Below, one piece after another: positions 9,291 through 17,410 of a DNA stretch of 40,067 nucleotides (its first letter is position 1; the number at the start of each line of letters is the position of its first letter). The position numbers and the translations under genes are program-made. Location of the stretch: assembly GCA_030625325.1 (NCBI GenBank), contig DAOURA010000003.1, positions 1 through 40,067 of the forward strand, written 5' to 3'. The notes under the pieces are model-generated. The model was not told where the DNA came from. It did no database searches and was given only the letters and a program-made list of their open reading frames with translations. The DNA comes from Marinosulfonomonas sp. Lineage in GTDB: Bacteria > Pseudomonadota > Alphaproteobacteria > Rhodobacterales > Rhodobacteraceae.

Positions 9291-10622
9291 ATGTCGTCGT
9301 CAAAAACCGGTTTGCCAATTGCGCTTCCCGATTTTTTTCGTAGGGCTTCGTTATCCTTTCTGATGCGTTTCGGCGGGCTGTTTTTTCAGTTTGTCGGGTC
9401 AATCTTGATCGCTCGAATGCTGGGCGCCCAAGAATACGGCGCATTCACCTATGCTGCGACATGGGCTGTCTTTGTTGGGACATTTCTTCCCCTTGGACTG
9501 GGAGAGCTTTCAATCCGAGAGTTACCCACCTACCTGACGCAAAAAAAATTCGCCAACATCAACGGATATTTTGTCACCGCATTATCAACCATCATAATAA
9601 CAGGATCAGTCGCAGGAATACTTCTCGCTGTTCTGGAAAAGACAGAGGTGCTTGTTCTCTTTCCCGGCTGGCAACTGGTCGCCATATATGCCCTTGTTCA
9701 CGCCTTTGTTTTACTCGTTTCGAATGGGCTGAATGGGTTTCAACGCATCCTGACGTCACAGCTTCTGGAAACGGTTTTTCGACAGGGTTTGTATCTCTTT
9801 TTGATTGGGGTAATCTTGGCTTTGGGGTACAGTTTGACTCCGACCGGCGTGTTTCAGTTATCACTTTTATCGGCGCTCCCAGCCCTAGCTATTATGGTTG
9901 TGGTATTGGCGAAAATGCACCGCCTCAATGGAAACGGCAGAGCAAAATATGAATTTGAGCTGGGCACTTGGTTCACAGGTGCCATCCCATTATTAATGAC
10001 AACGGTTGCCAGCCGCTTGCAACTGGATCTCGATGTCTTGATGGTTGGCAGCATTCTGGGTAATTTTGACGTTGGGATTTATCGGGCAGCGGCAAGGGGG
10101 GCAATCCTTGTCACAATCGCCAATATGGTAGCCATACAACTGGTTGGGCCTATGCTTTCCCGGGCGCTGGCGGCAGGAAACAAGCCAGAAGCCCAGCGGC
10201 TATTGTCACAGGCTGCGATTGTCTCATACCTCACAGGTATGCCAATTATTCTAGTACTCGGATTTGGTTCTTCACTATATCTGGGATTGTTTGGGGCTGA
10301 GTTTCTCGGGGCAGCAACCTCTCTAAAGTTTCTGCTGATTGGTCAAGCCACCATCGTTCTTGCTGGTCCAGATGCCATTCTGTTGATCATGCTCCGAAAA
10401 GAGAAACTGGTCCTTGCCGTCACAACACTTGGGCTGGCAACAAATTTTGGGATGAACCTTGCGTTGATCACACCATATGGGATCAAAGGGGCAGCGATCG
10501 CATCTTTGGTTTCAATGGCGATAACACGGCTGGTGATGGTTATCTTTATATTGCGTACAACGGGGTTTGATCCAACGTTGGTTACACCAATTAAGCAATT
10601 CTTTCGAAAGCTCCATGACTAA
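9291..10622 (+). CDS. polysaccharide flippase, Wzx/MATE-like
   Basis: 443 residues with about 12-14 hydrophobic helices in the MOP (MATE-like) exporter pattern. It opens with FFRRASLSFLMRFGGLFFQF and an early GAQEYGAFTYA loop, both typical of Wzx and RfbX-type flippases. It should move undecaprenyl-linked repeat units across the cytoplasmic membrane. ATG 9291 follows AGGA at eight bases; the longer frame from GTG 9210 lacks a ribosome-binding site and would add a non-membrane leader. A Wzx protein together with the polymerase-like protein at 13284 points to a Wzx/Wzy-dependent pathway. The substrate is unknown. It converges with the next glycosyltransferase gene across about 100 bases that hold only a weak CCCC/GGGG hairpin. 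Confidence 0.88.
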   Translation: MSSSKTGLPIALPDFFRRASLSFLMRFGGLFFQFVGSILIARMLGAQEYGAFTYAATWAVFVGTFLPLGLGELSIRELPTYLTQKKFANINGYFVTALSTIIITGSVAGILLAVLEKTEVLVLFPGWQLVAIYALVHAFVLLVSNGLNGFQRILTSQLLETVFRQGLYLFLIGVILALGYSLTPTGVFQLSLLSALPALAIMVVVLAKMHRLNGNGRAKYEFELGTWFTGAIPLLMTTVASRLQLDLDVLMVGSILGNFDVGIYRAAARGAILVTIANMVAIQLVGPMLSRALAAGNKPEAQRLLSQAAIVSYLTGMPIILVLGFGSSLYLGLFGAEFLGAATSLKFLLIGQATIVLAGPDAILLIMLRKEKLVLAVTTLGLATNFGMNLALITPYGIKGAAIASLVSMAITRLVMVIFILRTTGFDPTLVTPIKQFFRKLHD

Positions 10623-10726
10623 AAGTACCCCAGATAAAGCCGGGGCTGTCAGGCACGGTTTCCCCAGGGCTATCCAACAAATCGGGAAATCCTACCGCTG
10701 AAATCCAACAAATTCTTGTAATACGA

Positions 10727-11623
10727 TCATTTCCTGTTCCATGCGCCTGACATTAGACGGCCATCACCCGACCAAAGCACGGCAAGCATTTTCCGGAAAC
10801 GGTAGATTCTAATTCGAAGCAGGCAAAACAATGCCAGCATTCTTTGTTTGGCACCTTTGACCCTGTCGGAAAAAAGAATACGCGGGATTTCACCAATGGG
10901 GGAAAGGCAAACTGCGAAAGACCGGACAATCCAGCGGGCCTGCTTGGCGGGCGTTACAACGTCACTAAAATCATGCGCAATATGGCGGTCCCATTTCTTT
11001 TGCATTTCCAGAAAGCTTTTCCTGGCGGGATGGTACACAATCATCTCGGGAACGTAATGGGTTTCCACACCAAGCGCCCTCGCGCGGCGCCCCCAGTCGC
11101 GGTCCTCCGCAATTTCGATACCGCCAAATGGGCCAACCCTATCAAATGCTGGTCGTCTCATTGCCAAGTTGCCGGTGCCAGAATACCCAGAAGCTATGTA
11201 ATCGCGATTTCGATAGGCATATATCCGTTCATAGGACTCAAGCAATGTTGGCCGAGACGGGTCTTCAAACGGCACCCTGACATCCCCACCAATTACAGAA
11301 ATTTCTGGGTCCTGAAATGCGTTTTCAATGGATGAAAGCCATTTTTCATGGGCCACGCAATCCGCATCAATAAAGGCAAGTATTTCGCCCCTGGCAGTCT
11401 TGATCCCCAAATTGCGAGCATGCCCCGGCCCAGGGGAAAGTTCCTGCAATAACTGGGTCTCTGGCCAGCCATCACATATTGCAATTGGCATTTCATTTGA
11501 CCCGTTATCCACGACAATTATTTCAAAACGGCCCTGAAAACCCCGTTGACTGGATAGTGCGGCCAGTACTTTGCTTAAATACTCCGGCTGGTTGAGATGT
11601 GGAATAATTACAGAGATTAGCAC
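10727..11623 (-). CDS. family 2 glycosyltransferase
   Basis: 298 residues of GT-A fold: ISVIIPHLNQ at the N-terminus, IIVVDNGSNE for the nucleotide, IDADCVAHEKW as the DxD motif, and EDRDWGRR as the catalytic-base region near residue 190. The C-terminal 70 residues contain basic and hydrophobic patches that could associate with the membrane. The start is GTG 11623 with AGGA eleven bases upstream; no ATG lies nearby in frame. It stands alone on the minus strand between the flippase and a rightward family 4 glycosyltransferase, with an AT-rich 342-bp divergent region on its 5' side. Donor and acceptor are unknown. Confidence 0.87.
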   Translation of the reverse strand: MLISVIIPHLNQPEYLSKVLAALSSQRGFQGRFEIIVVDNGSNEMPIAICDGWPETQLLQELSPGPGHARNLGIKTARGEILAFIDADCVAHEKWLSSIENAFQDPEISVIGGDVRVPFEDPSRPTLLESYERIYAYRNRDYIASGYSGTGNLAMRRPAFDRVGPFGGIEIAEDRDWGRRARALGVETHYVPEMIVYHPARKSFLEMQKKWDRHIAHDFSDVVTPAKQARWIVRSFAVCLSPIGEIPRILFSDRVKGAKQRMLALFCLLRIRIYRFRKMLAVLWSGDGRLMSGAWNRK

Positions 11624-11965
11624 AGCGTTCTTATTCCTATCTTTTCAACTAACAAATGGGTAGCACCCTGCAAATAGTTATGCATTTAAACGTCGATACA
11701 CACTTTATCCGATTTTCAAAAAAATAGCTGTTTTAGTTCAGAAAATAGGCATCAATATCCACAAAACGTCACTATTGACGACATAGTGCGATGAATAACC
11801 TCAAGAATTTGAATTCCCATGTGTTTTCGATTTTTGTGACCGTAGGTTCTTATGTATCATTAAGAAATGCGCATTAGGGGCAACAAAATAGCGGGACGAA
11901 TTCTTTGTTGGCAGTTTTCGCTTACATAAACCCACCACAGGACGGCAGAAAAGCAAGGGGAAGTC
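11624..11965. promoter_or_regulatory. AT-rich divergent promoter region between two glycosyltransferase genes
   Basis: 342 bases without a supportable gene, between the GTG start of the leftward GT2 gene and ATG 11966 of the GT4 gene. It is one of the most AT-rich parts of the window, especially 11660-11850. It must hold promoters for both directions. No -35/-10 pair stands out clearly, and no strong inverted repeat was seen. A ribosome-binding site (AAGGGGAAG) for the GT4 gene lies at its right edge. Confidence 0.5.
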
Positions 11966-13165
11966 ATGGTACAAACAAATGCGCGCCGGGTGTTGATTGT
12001 TGTTGAAAATCTTCCTGTGCCATTGGACAGGCGTGTCTGGCTTGAAGCCACAACACTAAAATCTGCCGGATATGAGGTTAGCGTAATTTGCCCCATGGGC
12101 CGTGGCTGGGACAAACCCTACGAAGTCATTGACGGGGTTCACATCTATCGCCACAGCGAACCACCAGAGGCCCATTCCGGGGCGGTTGCCTACGCAAAAG
12201 AGTACGGGCACGCCATTTGGCATTGGTTTCGCCTTGCCCGAAAAGTTCGCCGGGAACGTGGCTTTGATGTCATTCACGGCTGCAATCCACCCGACCTGAT
12301 TTTTCTGCTCGGGCTGTGGTACCGGTTTCGGGGTGTGCGCTATCTTTTTGATCACCATGATGTCAGCCCGGAACTTTATCAGGCAAAATTTGGTAAAAAG
12401 GGCCTGATGTACTATCTGATGCGAATTCTGGAACGGATAACATTTTCCGTTGCAGACGTGTCGATCGCAACAAACGAAAGTTTCCGCGAAATCGCGGTCA
12501 AACGGGGAAAAATGGCCGCCGAAGATGTATTCGTTGTGCGTTCTGCCCCCCGTGTTGAAAATTTCAAAATCACAGCACCTGACCTGGATATGAAAAAAGG
12601 GGCCAAAACCCTAATGGGGTATGTCGGTGTCATTGGCCAACAGGAAGGCATGGACTTACTTGTCGATGCTGCCGAACATCTGATCAAAGTTTTGGGCAAA
12701 ACTGACGTCCATTTTGCCATTGTCGGTTTTGGGCCCCAACTGCCAGATGTAAAAAATGACGTTAAATCCCGCGGTCTTGGTGACTATTTCACATTCACCG
12801 GCGCGCTCTATGGCAAAGACCTTTTAAAGGTTCTGAATAGCTCTGATATTGGCGTTAGTCCCGACCCCAAAAACCCAATGAACGATATATCGACCATGAA
12901 TAAAGTAATGGAATATATGACCTTGGAAAAACCCGTGGTACAGTTCGACCTGAAAGAAGGCCGGGCATCGGCTAAACAGGCCTCACTTTACGCAACGGCA
13001 AATGACCCACAGGATTTTGCGCATAAGATTTGCTGGCTGATCGACAATCCAGAAAAGGGCCGCAAAATGGGGGAAATCGGACGCGAAAGGGTTCTGGATC
13101 AGTTAAGTTGGGCACACTCTGAGAAATTCCTTCTGGCAGCATACGAAAGAGTCTTCAAAAAATAA
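11966..13165 (+). CDS. family 4 glycosyltransferase (GT-B fold)
   Basis: 399 residues. The N-terminal domain has LIVVENLPVPLDRRVWLEA, the usual start of GT-B enzymes acting on lipid-linked acceptors, plus HGCNPPD and FDHHDVSPE. The C-terminal domain has GYVGVIGQQEGMDLLVDA and the donor-binding region SPDPKNPMNDISTMNKVMEY with its acidic residues. It transfers a sugar with retention from a nucleotide donor in the cytoplasm. ATG 11966 follows GGGGAAG. It is the first of four rightward genes (GT4, polymerase, acyltransferase, SGNH hydrolase) that look like an operon, with a 118-nt gap before the polymerase gene. The particular sugar cannot be read from the sequence. Confidence 0.88.
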   Translation: MVQTNARRVLIVVENLPVPLDRRVWLEATTLKSAGYEVSVICPMGRGWDKPYEVIDGVHIYRHSEPPEAHSGAVAYAKEYGHAIWHWFRLARKVRRERGFDVIHGCNPPDLIFLLGLWYRFRGVRYLFDHHDVSPELYQAKFGKKGLMYYLMRILERITFSVADVSIATNESFREIAVKRGKMAAEDVFVVRSAPRVENFKITAPDLDMKKGAKTLMGYVGVIGQQEGMDLLVDAAEHLIKVLGKTDVHFAIVGFGPQLPDVKNDVKSRGLGDYFTFTGALYGKDLLKVLNSSDIGVSPDPKNPMNDISTMNKVMEYMTLEKPVVQFDLKEGRASAKQASLYATANDPQDFAHKICWLIDNPEKGRKMGEIGRERVLDQLSWAHSEKFLLAAYERVFKK

Positions 13166-13283
13166 TAATCTGGGCGTAGCGGTAAGTTTCAAAATAGTAG
13201 AAAATATTAGCCCAAGATAATGTATCAATTGGTAAATTTTCAGCGTTTAAATTCATAACATCTCAAAACAGGACTTTGATCAG

Positions 13284-14735
13284 GTGTCACGATATACACG
13301 TTTTCCAAACGGCCCGCGGTCAAAAGGCCGTGCTGATGATGGTCGATTGGCATCTGATAAGACTGGTGCAGAAGATAACGCTCTGACAAACACTCAAGGG
13401 ACACGGGTATCAGCAGAGGGAAAATCAAAAAGCCGAACATCTGCGTCAAAGCCACAGGGAAATAATAAGCCCTCCGTGGTCATAATGATTTTTTTGATTT
13501 CCCTGATGATTCCAATTCAGTTTTTTGTTGGTTCATTGCTTCTGACACCCTTTCGAGTGGTTTTGCTTATCGCTGTCATCCCACTATTTTTCAAATGGGT
13601 AAGTGGTGAAACCGGGAAAATATATGCCTTGGATTTCGTATTCATGGCATATGTCTTTTGGATGGGCCTGACGCTGTTTGCCAACCACGGCGCTGGTGTT
13701 TTCCCATTGGTGGGGATTACCACCGTTGAAACAATTGGTGCATTTCTTGTCGGACGGGTGCTGGTGCGCAATGCCACTGATTTTGAGCAAATAACAAAAT
13801 TCTTAAAAATCTGCCTGCTGATCTTTGTCTTCGCAGCTGTCCTTGAATCGGCTTATGGAATTCGCGTCTTCTCAGAAATTGCGGGCAAAATTGGTAAGAC
13901 CCACAACTGGGTTCACGCCAGCGGAATTTACGAAAAACGTCTGGGAATGTATCGCAGCCATGTGGTTTTCGAACACCCTATTTTGTTTGGGGTTTTTTCA
14001 TCAACGGCGTTCGGCATGCTTTTCTATTCGAGCCAGCCGTTAACAGGAAAAAAATACGGTTTACGACGGGCCTGGGTTTCTGTCACCACTACCTTTTTCT
14101 CACTGTCCAGCGGGGCGTTTCTTTCGCTTGCTGCCCAAATTGGCTTGGCTTCGTGGGACAAAATCATGGGGAAAGTTCGCAAACATTGGAAAGTTTTGGT
14201 TTGGCTAGTGATTGCGGCCTACATCGTTGTCGACCTTCTTTCAAACCGTACACCGTTTGAAGTTTTCATAACCTACGCCGCTTTCAGTGCACACAATGGA
14301 TATATGCGCATTACGATCTTCCTTTATGGAATGGATAACGTTTGGGCCCACCCAATACTGGGAATGGGTCATCATGACTGGGTACGCCCATCATGGCTCG
14401 GCTCTCCAAGTGTTGACAACTTTTGGCTTTTGATGGGGATGCGACACGGCTTTCCTGGCTTTTTGCTGATCGCCGCCTCATTCTTAGGAAATATTATTCG
14501 CCTATCTGGGCTGAGCATCAAAAATCAATACGTATCAAACATCCGAACAGGTGTTGTTATATCCTTCATTGGACTGTCGCTTGCCCTGATGACCGTTCAT
14601 ATCTGGGGGGCAACTTATATTTTCGTCTGCTTCCTTTTGGGGGCAACAACTTGGTTGCGTGACTATGTGCCGGATGATCGGGATGAAAAAGAGCAAGAAC
14701 CAGATAGCGCCCCCCGACGTCGAGGGGCCAAATAG
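13284..14735 (+). CDS. O-antigen polymerase/ligase-like membrane protein (Wzy-like)
   Basis: 483 residues with a GTG start at 13284; AGGA lies about eleven bases upstream. The first 60 residues are polar, basic and Ser/Lys-rich, an unusual cytoplasmic leader for this class. About ten to twelve transmembrane helices then run to residue 465, with a long periplasmic loop (about residues 325-375) carrying HPILGMGHHDW, as in Wzy/WaaL proteins where the loop binds lipid-linked glycan. A basic/acidic tail ends the protein. Polymerisation of repeat units in the periplasm is the likely role, paired with the flippase at 9291. A ligase role cannot be excluded because the two families are hard to separate by sequence. 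Confidence 0.8.
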   Translation: MSRYTRFPNGPRSKGRADDGRLASDKTGAEDNALTNTQGTRVSAEGKSKSRTSASKPQGNNKPSVVIMIFLISLMIPIQFFVGSLLLTPFRVVLLIAVIPLFFKWVSGETGKIYALDFVFMAYVFWMGLTLFANHGAGVFPLVGITTVETIGAFLVGRVLVRNATDFEQITKFLKICLLIFVFAAVLESAYGIRVFSEIAGKIGKTHNWVHASGIYEKRLGMYRSHVVFEHPILFGVFSSTAFGMLFYSSQPLTGKKYGLRRAWVSVTTTFFSLSSGAFLSLAAQIGLASWDKIMGKVRKHWKVLVWLVIAAYIVVDLLSNRTPFEVFITYAAFSAHNGYMRITIFLYGMDNVWAHPILGMGHHDWVRPSWLGSPSVDNFWLLMGMRHGFPGFLLIAASFLGNIIRLSGLSIKNQYVSNIRTGVVISFIGLSLALMTVHIWGATYIFVCFLLGATTWLRDYVPDDRDEKEQEPDSAPRRRGAK

Positions 14736-14793
14736 TTGGTTGAGTGTATAAACTTGCAACCAGTGCATAACCTAAAAACTAAGGCAAATGAGA

Positions 14794-15285
14794 ATGGCTA
14801 AATACAAGAAAGCAAAAAGACGGGGGCTGAATCGGTTGCGCGCATTGCGCAGAATCCTGATCGAAACAAAGCGATGGTATTACAATCGTATTTGGGGCAC
14901 CGACATTCATCCCACAGCTGAATTCTCATTATCTACAAAGTTTGACCGGACTTTTTCAAAGGGGGTGCATGTGGGGGCCTATTCATACATCGCCTTTGAA
15001 GCCCGCATCCTGACCCATGACCGCACTCGCGGCCTTTATTTGGATACTTATGTCGGTGACAATTGTTTTGTGGGGGGCAATAGCCTGATCCTGCCTGGGG
15101 TCAGAATCGGTGATAACTGTGTTGTCGGTGCCGGTTCCGTCGTAACAAAATCGGTTCCGGCCAATTGCGTGGTCGCGGGAAATCCTGCACGCATTTTAAA
15201 GTCGGATATTGAGGTTGGCCAATACGGCCGTTTTTTGGACGCCGACGCCACAGAAAGTGAATTGGTCGAGCAGGGGAAGGTTTGA
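14794..15285 (+). CDS. hexapeptide-repeat acyltransferase (LbH fold)
   Basis: 163 residues. A basic N-terminus ([16 protein letters not shown]) precedes left-handed beta-helix hexapeptide repeats: [20 protein letters not shown], then [16 protein letters not shown] and VVAGNPARI, the hallmark of the maltose/galactoside O-acetyltransferase group. It would transfer an acetyl or similar group from acyl-CoA to a sugar of the locus glycan. ATG 14794 was chosen because AAGG lies nine bases upstream; ATG 14788, two codons earlier, is too close to it. A histidine in the ILTHDRT segment is a candidate catalytic residue. Its stop codon overlaps the start of the SGNH hydrolase gene, so addition and removal of acyl groups may be encoded together. 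Confidence 0.85.
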   Translation: MAKYKKAKRRGLNRLRALRRILIETKRWYYNRIWGTDIHPTAEFSLSTKFDRTFSKGVHVGAYSYIAFEARILTHDRTRGLYLDTYVGDNCFVGGNSLILPGVRIGDNCVVGAGSVVTKSVPANCVVAGNPARILKSDIEVGQYGRFLDADATESELVEQGKV

Positions 15286-15980
15286 GGACCATAATAACAG
15301 CAGGCACCGCATTCGGCGCTCTTTTGATTTTTGCTGTATATTTTTTTCCACATCACAATGCTCCGGGCCCCATCGAAAACCGGGACATTCCAGAAATATC
15401 TGTTGTTAATGATCCGCTCAAGATCACAGTTTTTGGAACCAGCCTGAGTAGCGGATACACATGGCCCGCCAAGTTGGCGCACCAACTTGGCGGTTGCTTT
15501 CAAAACCCTGTTCATATCAGCCGCGTTGTTCAGAGCGGGGCCGGATCGGCCTGGGGGCTGTCCCACATAGATGACGTTGTTCAGTCAGCACCCGATATCC
15601 TGATCATGGAATTCTCGATCAACGATGCCGATATTCTTGATGGGGTTTCATTGGAAAAAAGCTTCATCCAGCACGATCGGCTGATTACTGAACTGAAAGA
15701 AAAAATGCCGCAGACGGGAATTCTGCTAATGACAACCAGTCCGGCATTTGGGCTTCGCGGCCTGTTGCGCCCAAGATTGAAAAAGCACTATGAAATCTAC
15801 AAAATTCTGGCAAACGAACACGATGTTGGGTTGGCAGATATCTATGGAAATTGGGATGGAGAGATCAACAGGCGTGAACAGTTTCCAGACGGGCTTCACC
15901 CTCTGGATGACTTAGCAACGCAAAAGATTGTTCCGATCCTTTCAAACATGGTTTCAGATGCATTCCGAAATACCTGCTAG
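15282..15980 (+). CDS. SGNH/GDSL-type hydrolase with N-terminal membrane or signal segment
   Basis: 232 residues. The start is TTG 15282, overlapping the upstream stop (TTGA), with AGGGG five bases before it; no ATG fits. Residues 3-22 are a hydrophobic segment, probably a signal anchor or signal peptide, placing the enzyme in the periplasm. SGNH blocks: GTSLSSG with Ser54 as nucleophile, a glycine around residues 86-92 (SGAGSAWG), Asn114 in FSINDAD, and Asp203/His206 in PDGLHP. This group includes acetyl-esterases acting on polysaccharides and lipids. Coupled translation with the acyltransferase suggests trimming or transfer of O-acyl groups on the exported glycan; that is inference. It converges on the beta-helix gene seven bases away. 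Confidence 0.82.
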   Translation: MRTIITAGTAFGALLIFAVYFFPHHNAPGPIENRDIPEISVVNDPLKITVFGTSLSSGYTWPAKLAHQLGGCFQNPVHISRVVQSGAGSAWGLSHIDDVVQSAPDILIMEFSINDADILDGVSLEKSFIQHDRLITELKEKMPQTGILLMTTSPAFGLRGLLRPRLKKHYEIYKILANEHDVGLADIYGNWDGEINRREQFPDGLHPLDDLATQKIVPILSNMVSDAFRNTC

Positions 15981-15987
15981 GCGCGAC

Positions 15988-17271
15988 CTATTGCACCTCA
16001 AACGCCCCTACATCCGCGCGCGCACCCATTGGGCGTGGCGTTCCGAGTATATCCGTTTGGGGCGCCAAACGGCTATCAGCACGGTCGATTAGTCCGCTAC
16101 CGTTGCGCGGGCGAAAGTCACCCTTGAAGGGCGCCGTCAGGTACTTTGCAGGGCTGAATATGGTTAAATTATTCTTGGCATTCTTTTCGATAAAACGGGG
16201 TAAACGATACGCCATGGCAACATTGTTTGCGACCAAAACCTGATCAGGTCGGGTTCCGTTTTTATGAAAAAATACCCCAATCCAAGGGCTGTCGCGCGAC
16301 GGTCCTTTTGCGTTGACCACTGTGTTATTGATGATGCTGGTATTTAGCGCGCCACTTACAGTAATACCATGATAGGCTGTCACAGACACAACGTTGTTTT
16401 CAATCCTTAGATCCTTGAACATCCCGTCGAACAGACCAATTCCTTGAAGAGAACAGCGCAAGGGGTGGTTTGCCTTCCCATTCCACTCAAAGAAGAAATT
16501 CTTTTCTATGGTCAATCCTGAAACAGTTCCGGTCCCGGGCTTCCTATCTTTGCCAACCGACCAGGACTGAAAGCCATCAGCGTGATTTCCATCAATTTGA
16601 AAGCAATCCTGAACAAAATTTTCGGCCACCAGGGAATTATTTCCAAGGGAGCGCATGGCGTCTCCGCTAAACCCGATTATTTTGTTGTTCACAATTCTGG
16701 CCTGCGAACCCATCGCCGCAATCCCCATGTAGACTCCTGAAACCTGGCTGTTGGTAACCCCATTTCGCCGACCCCGTATCAGGACGCCACTAACCTTCAG
16801 CTTTCTCCACTGTGCTTTACTCCAGGACATGTATTTACCGGCATCCTTGACGGCCCGAACATCAAACCTGTCAAATAAAATATCAGAAGAGTCACCAGAA
16901 GACTGGACAAGTGACGCGTGCGTTGGCTTGGGATTGCTAGGCCAAACCTGAAACCCGCGTAGCGTCAAATGGCTGCTTTTGAGGATATTGATTGATTCAA
17001 AATGTACCTCTGCACCGTCTGCTGCGATTATTTCAACCGGCTTGGTAAATCGGAGGTTTTGCAACACTAATTTCCCGTAATTTCCTCTTGAAACAATGAC
17101 CCTGTCACCACCAGAGATAGACTGACTGGCAAATGCACCTTTTATCGATTTAAACGGCGCTTGCTCACTTCCGCTACCCTGGCCCTTGGCCGCGGTATCA
17201 ACAAAAAAGTCTTTAGCTTGGGCCGAAAAAGCCATTGCAAAGAAGAAAATGAAAAAAAATCGGAACACCAT
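15988..17271 (-). CDS. secreted right-handed parallel beta-helix protein
   Basis: 427 residues from ATG 17271, which has AAGGGG five bases upstream; the GTG two codons earlier would sit on the ribosome-binding site. An N-terminal Sec signal (phenylalanine-rich core ending AFSAQA before KDFFVD) directs export. The rest is a beta-helix with repeated asparagine-rich turns (VNNKII, IENNVV, INNTVV) and a C-terminal GARADVGAFE motif common in polysaccharide-lyase-like helices. It resembles the protein at 5608-7077 coil by coil, including YHGITVSGALNTSIINNTVV against WHGITVEGTQNAQIYDNAVL. Lyase, epimerase or a structural glycan-binding role are all possible. It lies between the SGNH hydrolase and the GDP-mannose synthase, at the right edge of the AT-richer part of the locus. 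Confidence 0.82.
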   Translation of the reverse strand: MVFRFFFIFFFAMAFSAQAKDFFVDTAAKGQGSGSEQAPFKSIKGAFASQSISGGDRVIVSRGNYGKLVLQNLRFTKPVEIIAADGAEVHFESINILKSSHLTLRGFQVWPSNPKPTHASLVQSSGDSSDILFDRFDVRAVKDAGKYMSWSKAQWRKLKVSGVLIRGRRNGVTNSQVSGVYMGIAAMGSQARIVNNKIIGFSGDAMRSLGNNSLVAENFVQDCFQIDGNHADGFQSWSVGKDRKPGTGTVSGLTIEKNFFFEWNGKANHPLRCSLQGIGLFDGMFKDLRIENNVVSVTAYHGITVSGALNTSIINNTVVNAKGPSRDSPWIGVFFHKNGTRPDQVLVANNVAMAYRLPRFIEKNAKNNLTIFSPAKYLTAPFKGDFRPRNGSGLIDRADSRLAPQTDILGTPRPMGARADVGAFEVQ

Positions 17272-17410
17272 AAACACCCCTTATTACATGGACAATCTTG
17301 CAAATTGGGCCTGTCATGCGAAGCACCGCACCGGCAACATATTTAAGCGGCGATCGGTCAAAATGCCAAGAGAATTTTACCCCTACACAAAGGTATGGCT
17401 GAGAAGCCCC

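Noticed and set aside
10628-10645. CCCC/GGGG hairpin between the flippase and the next gene as a terminator
   Set aside because: Four base pairs with no T-run; too weak to call.
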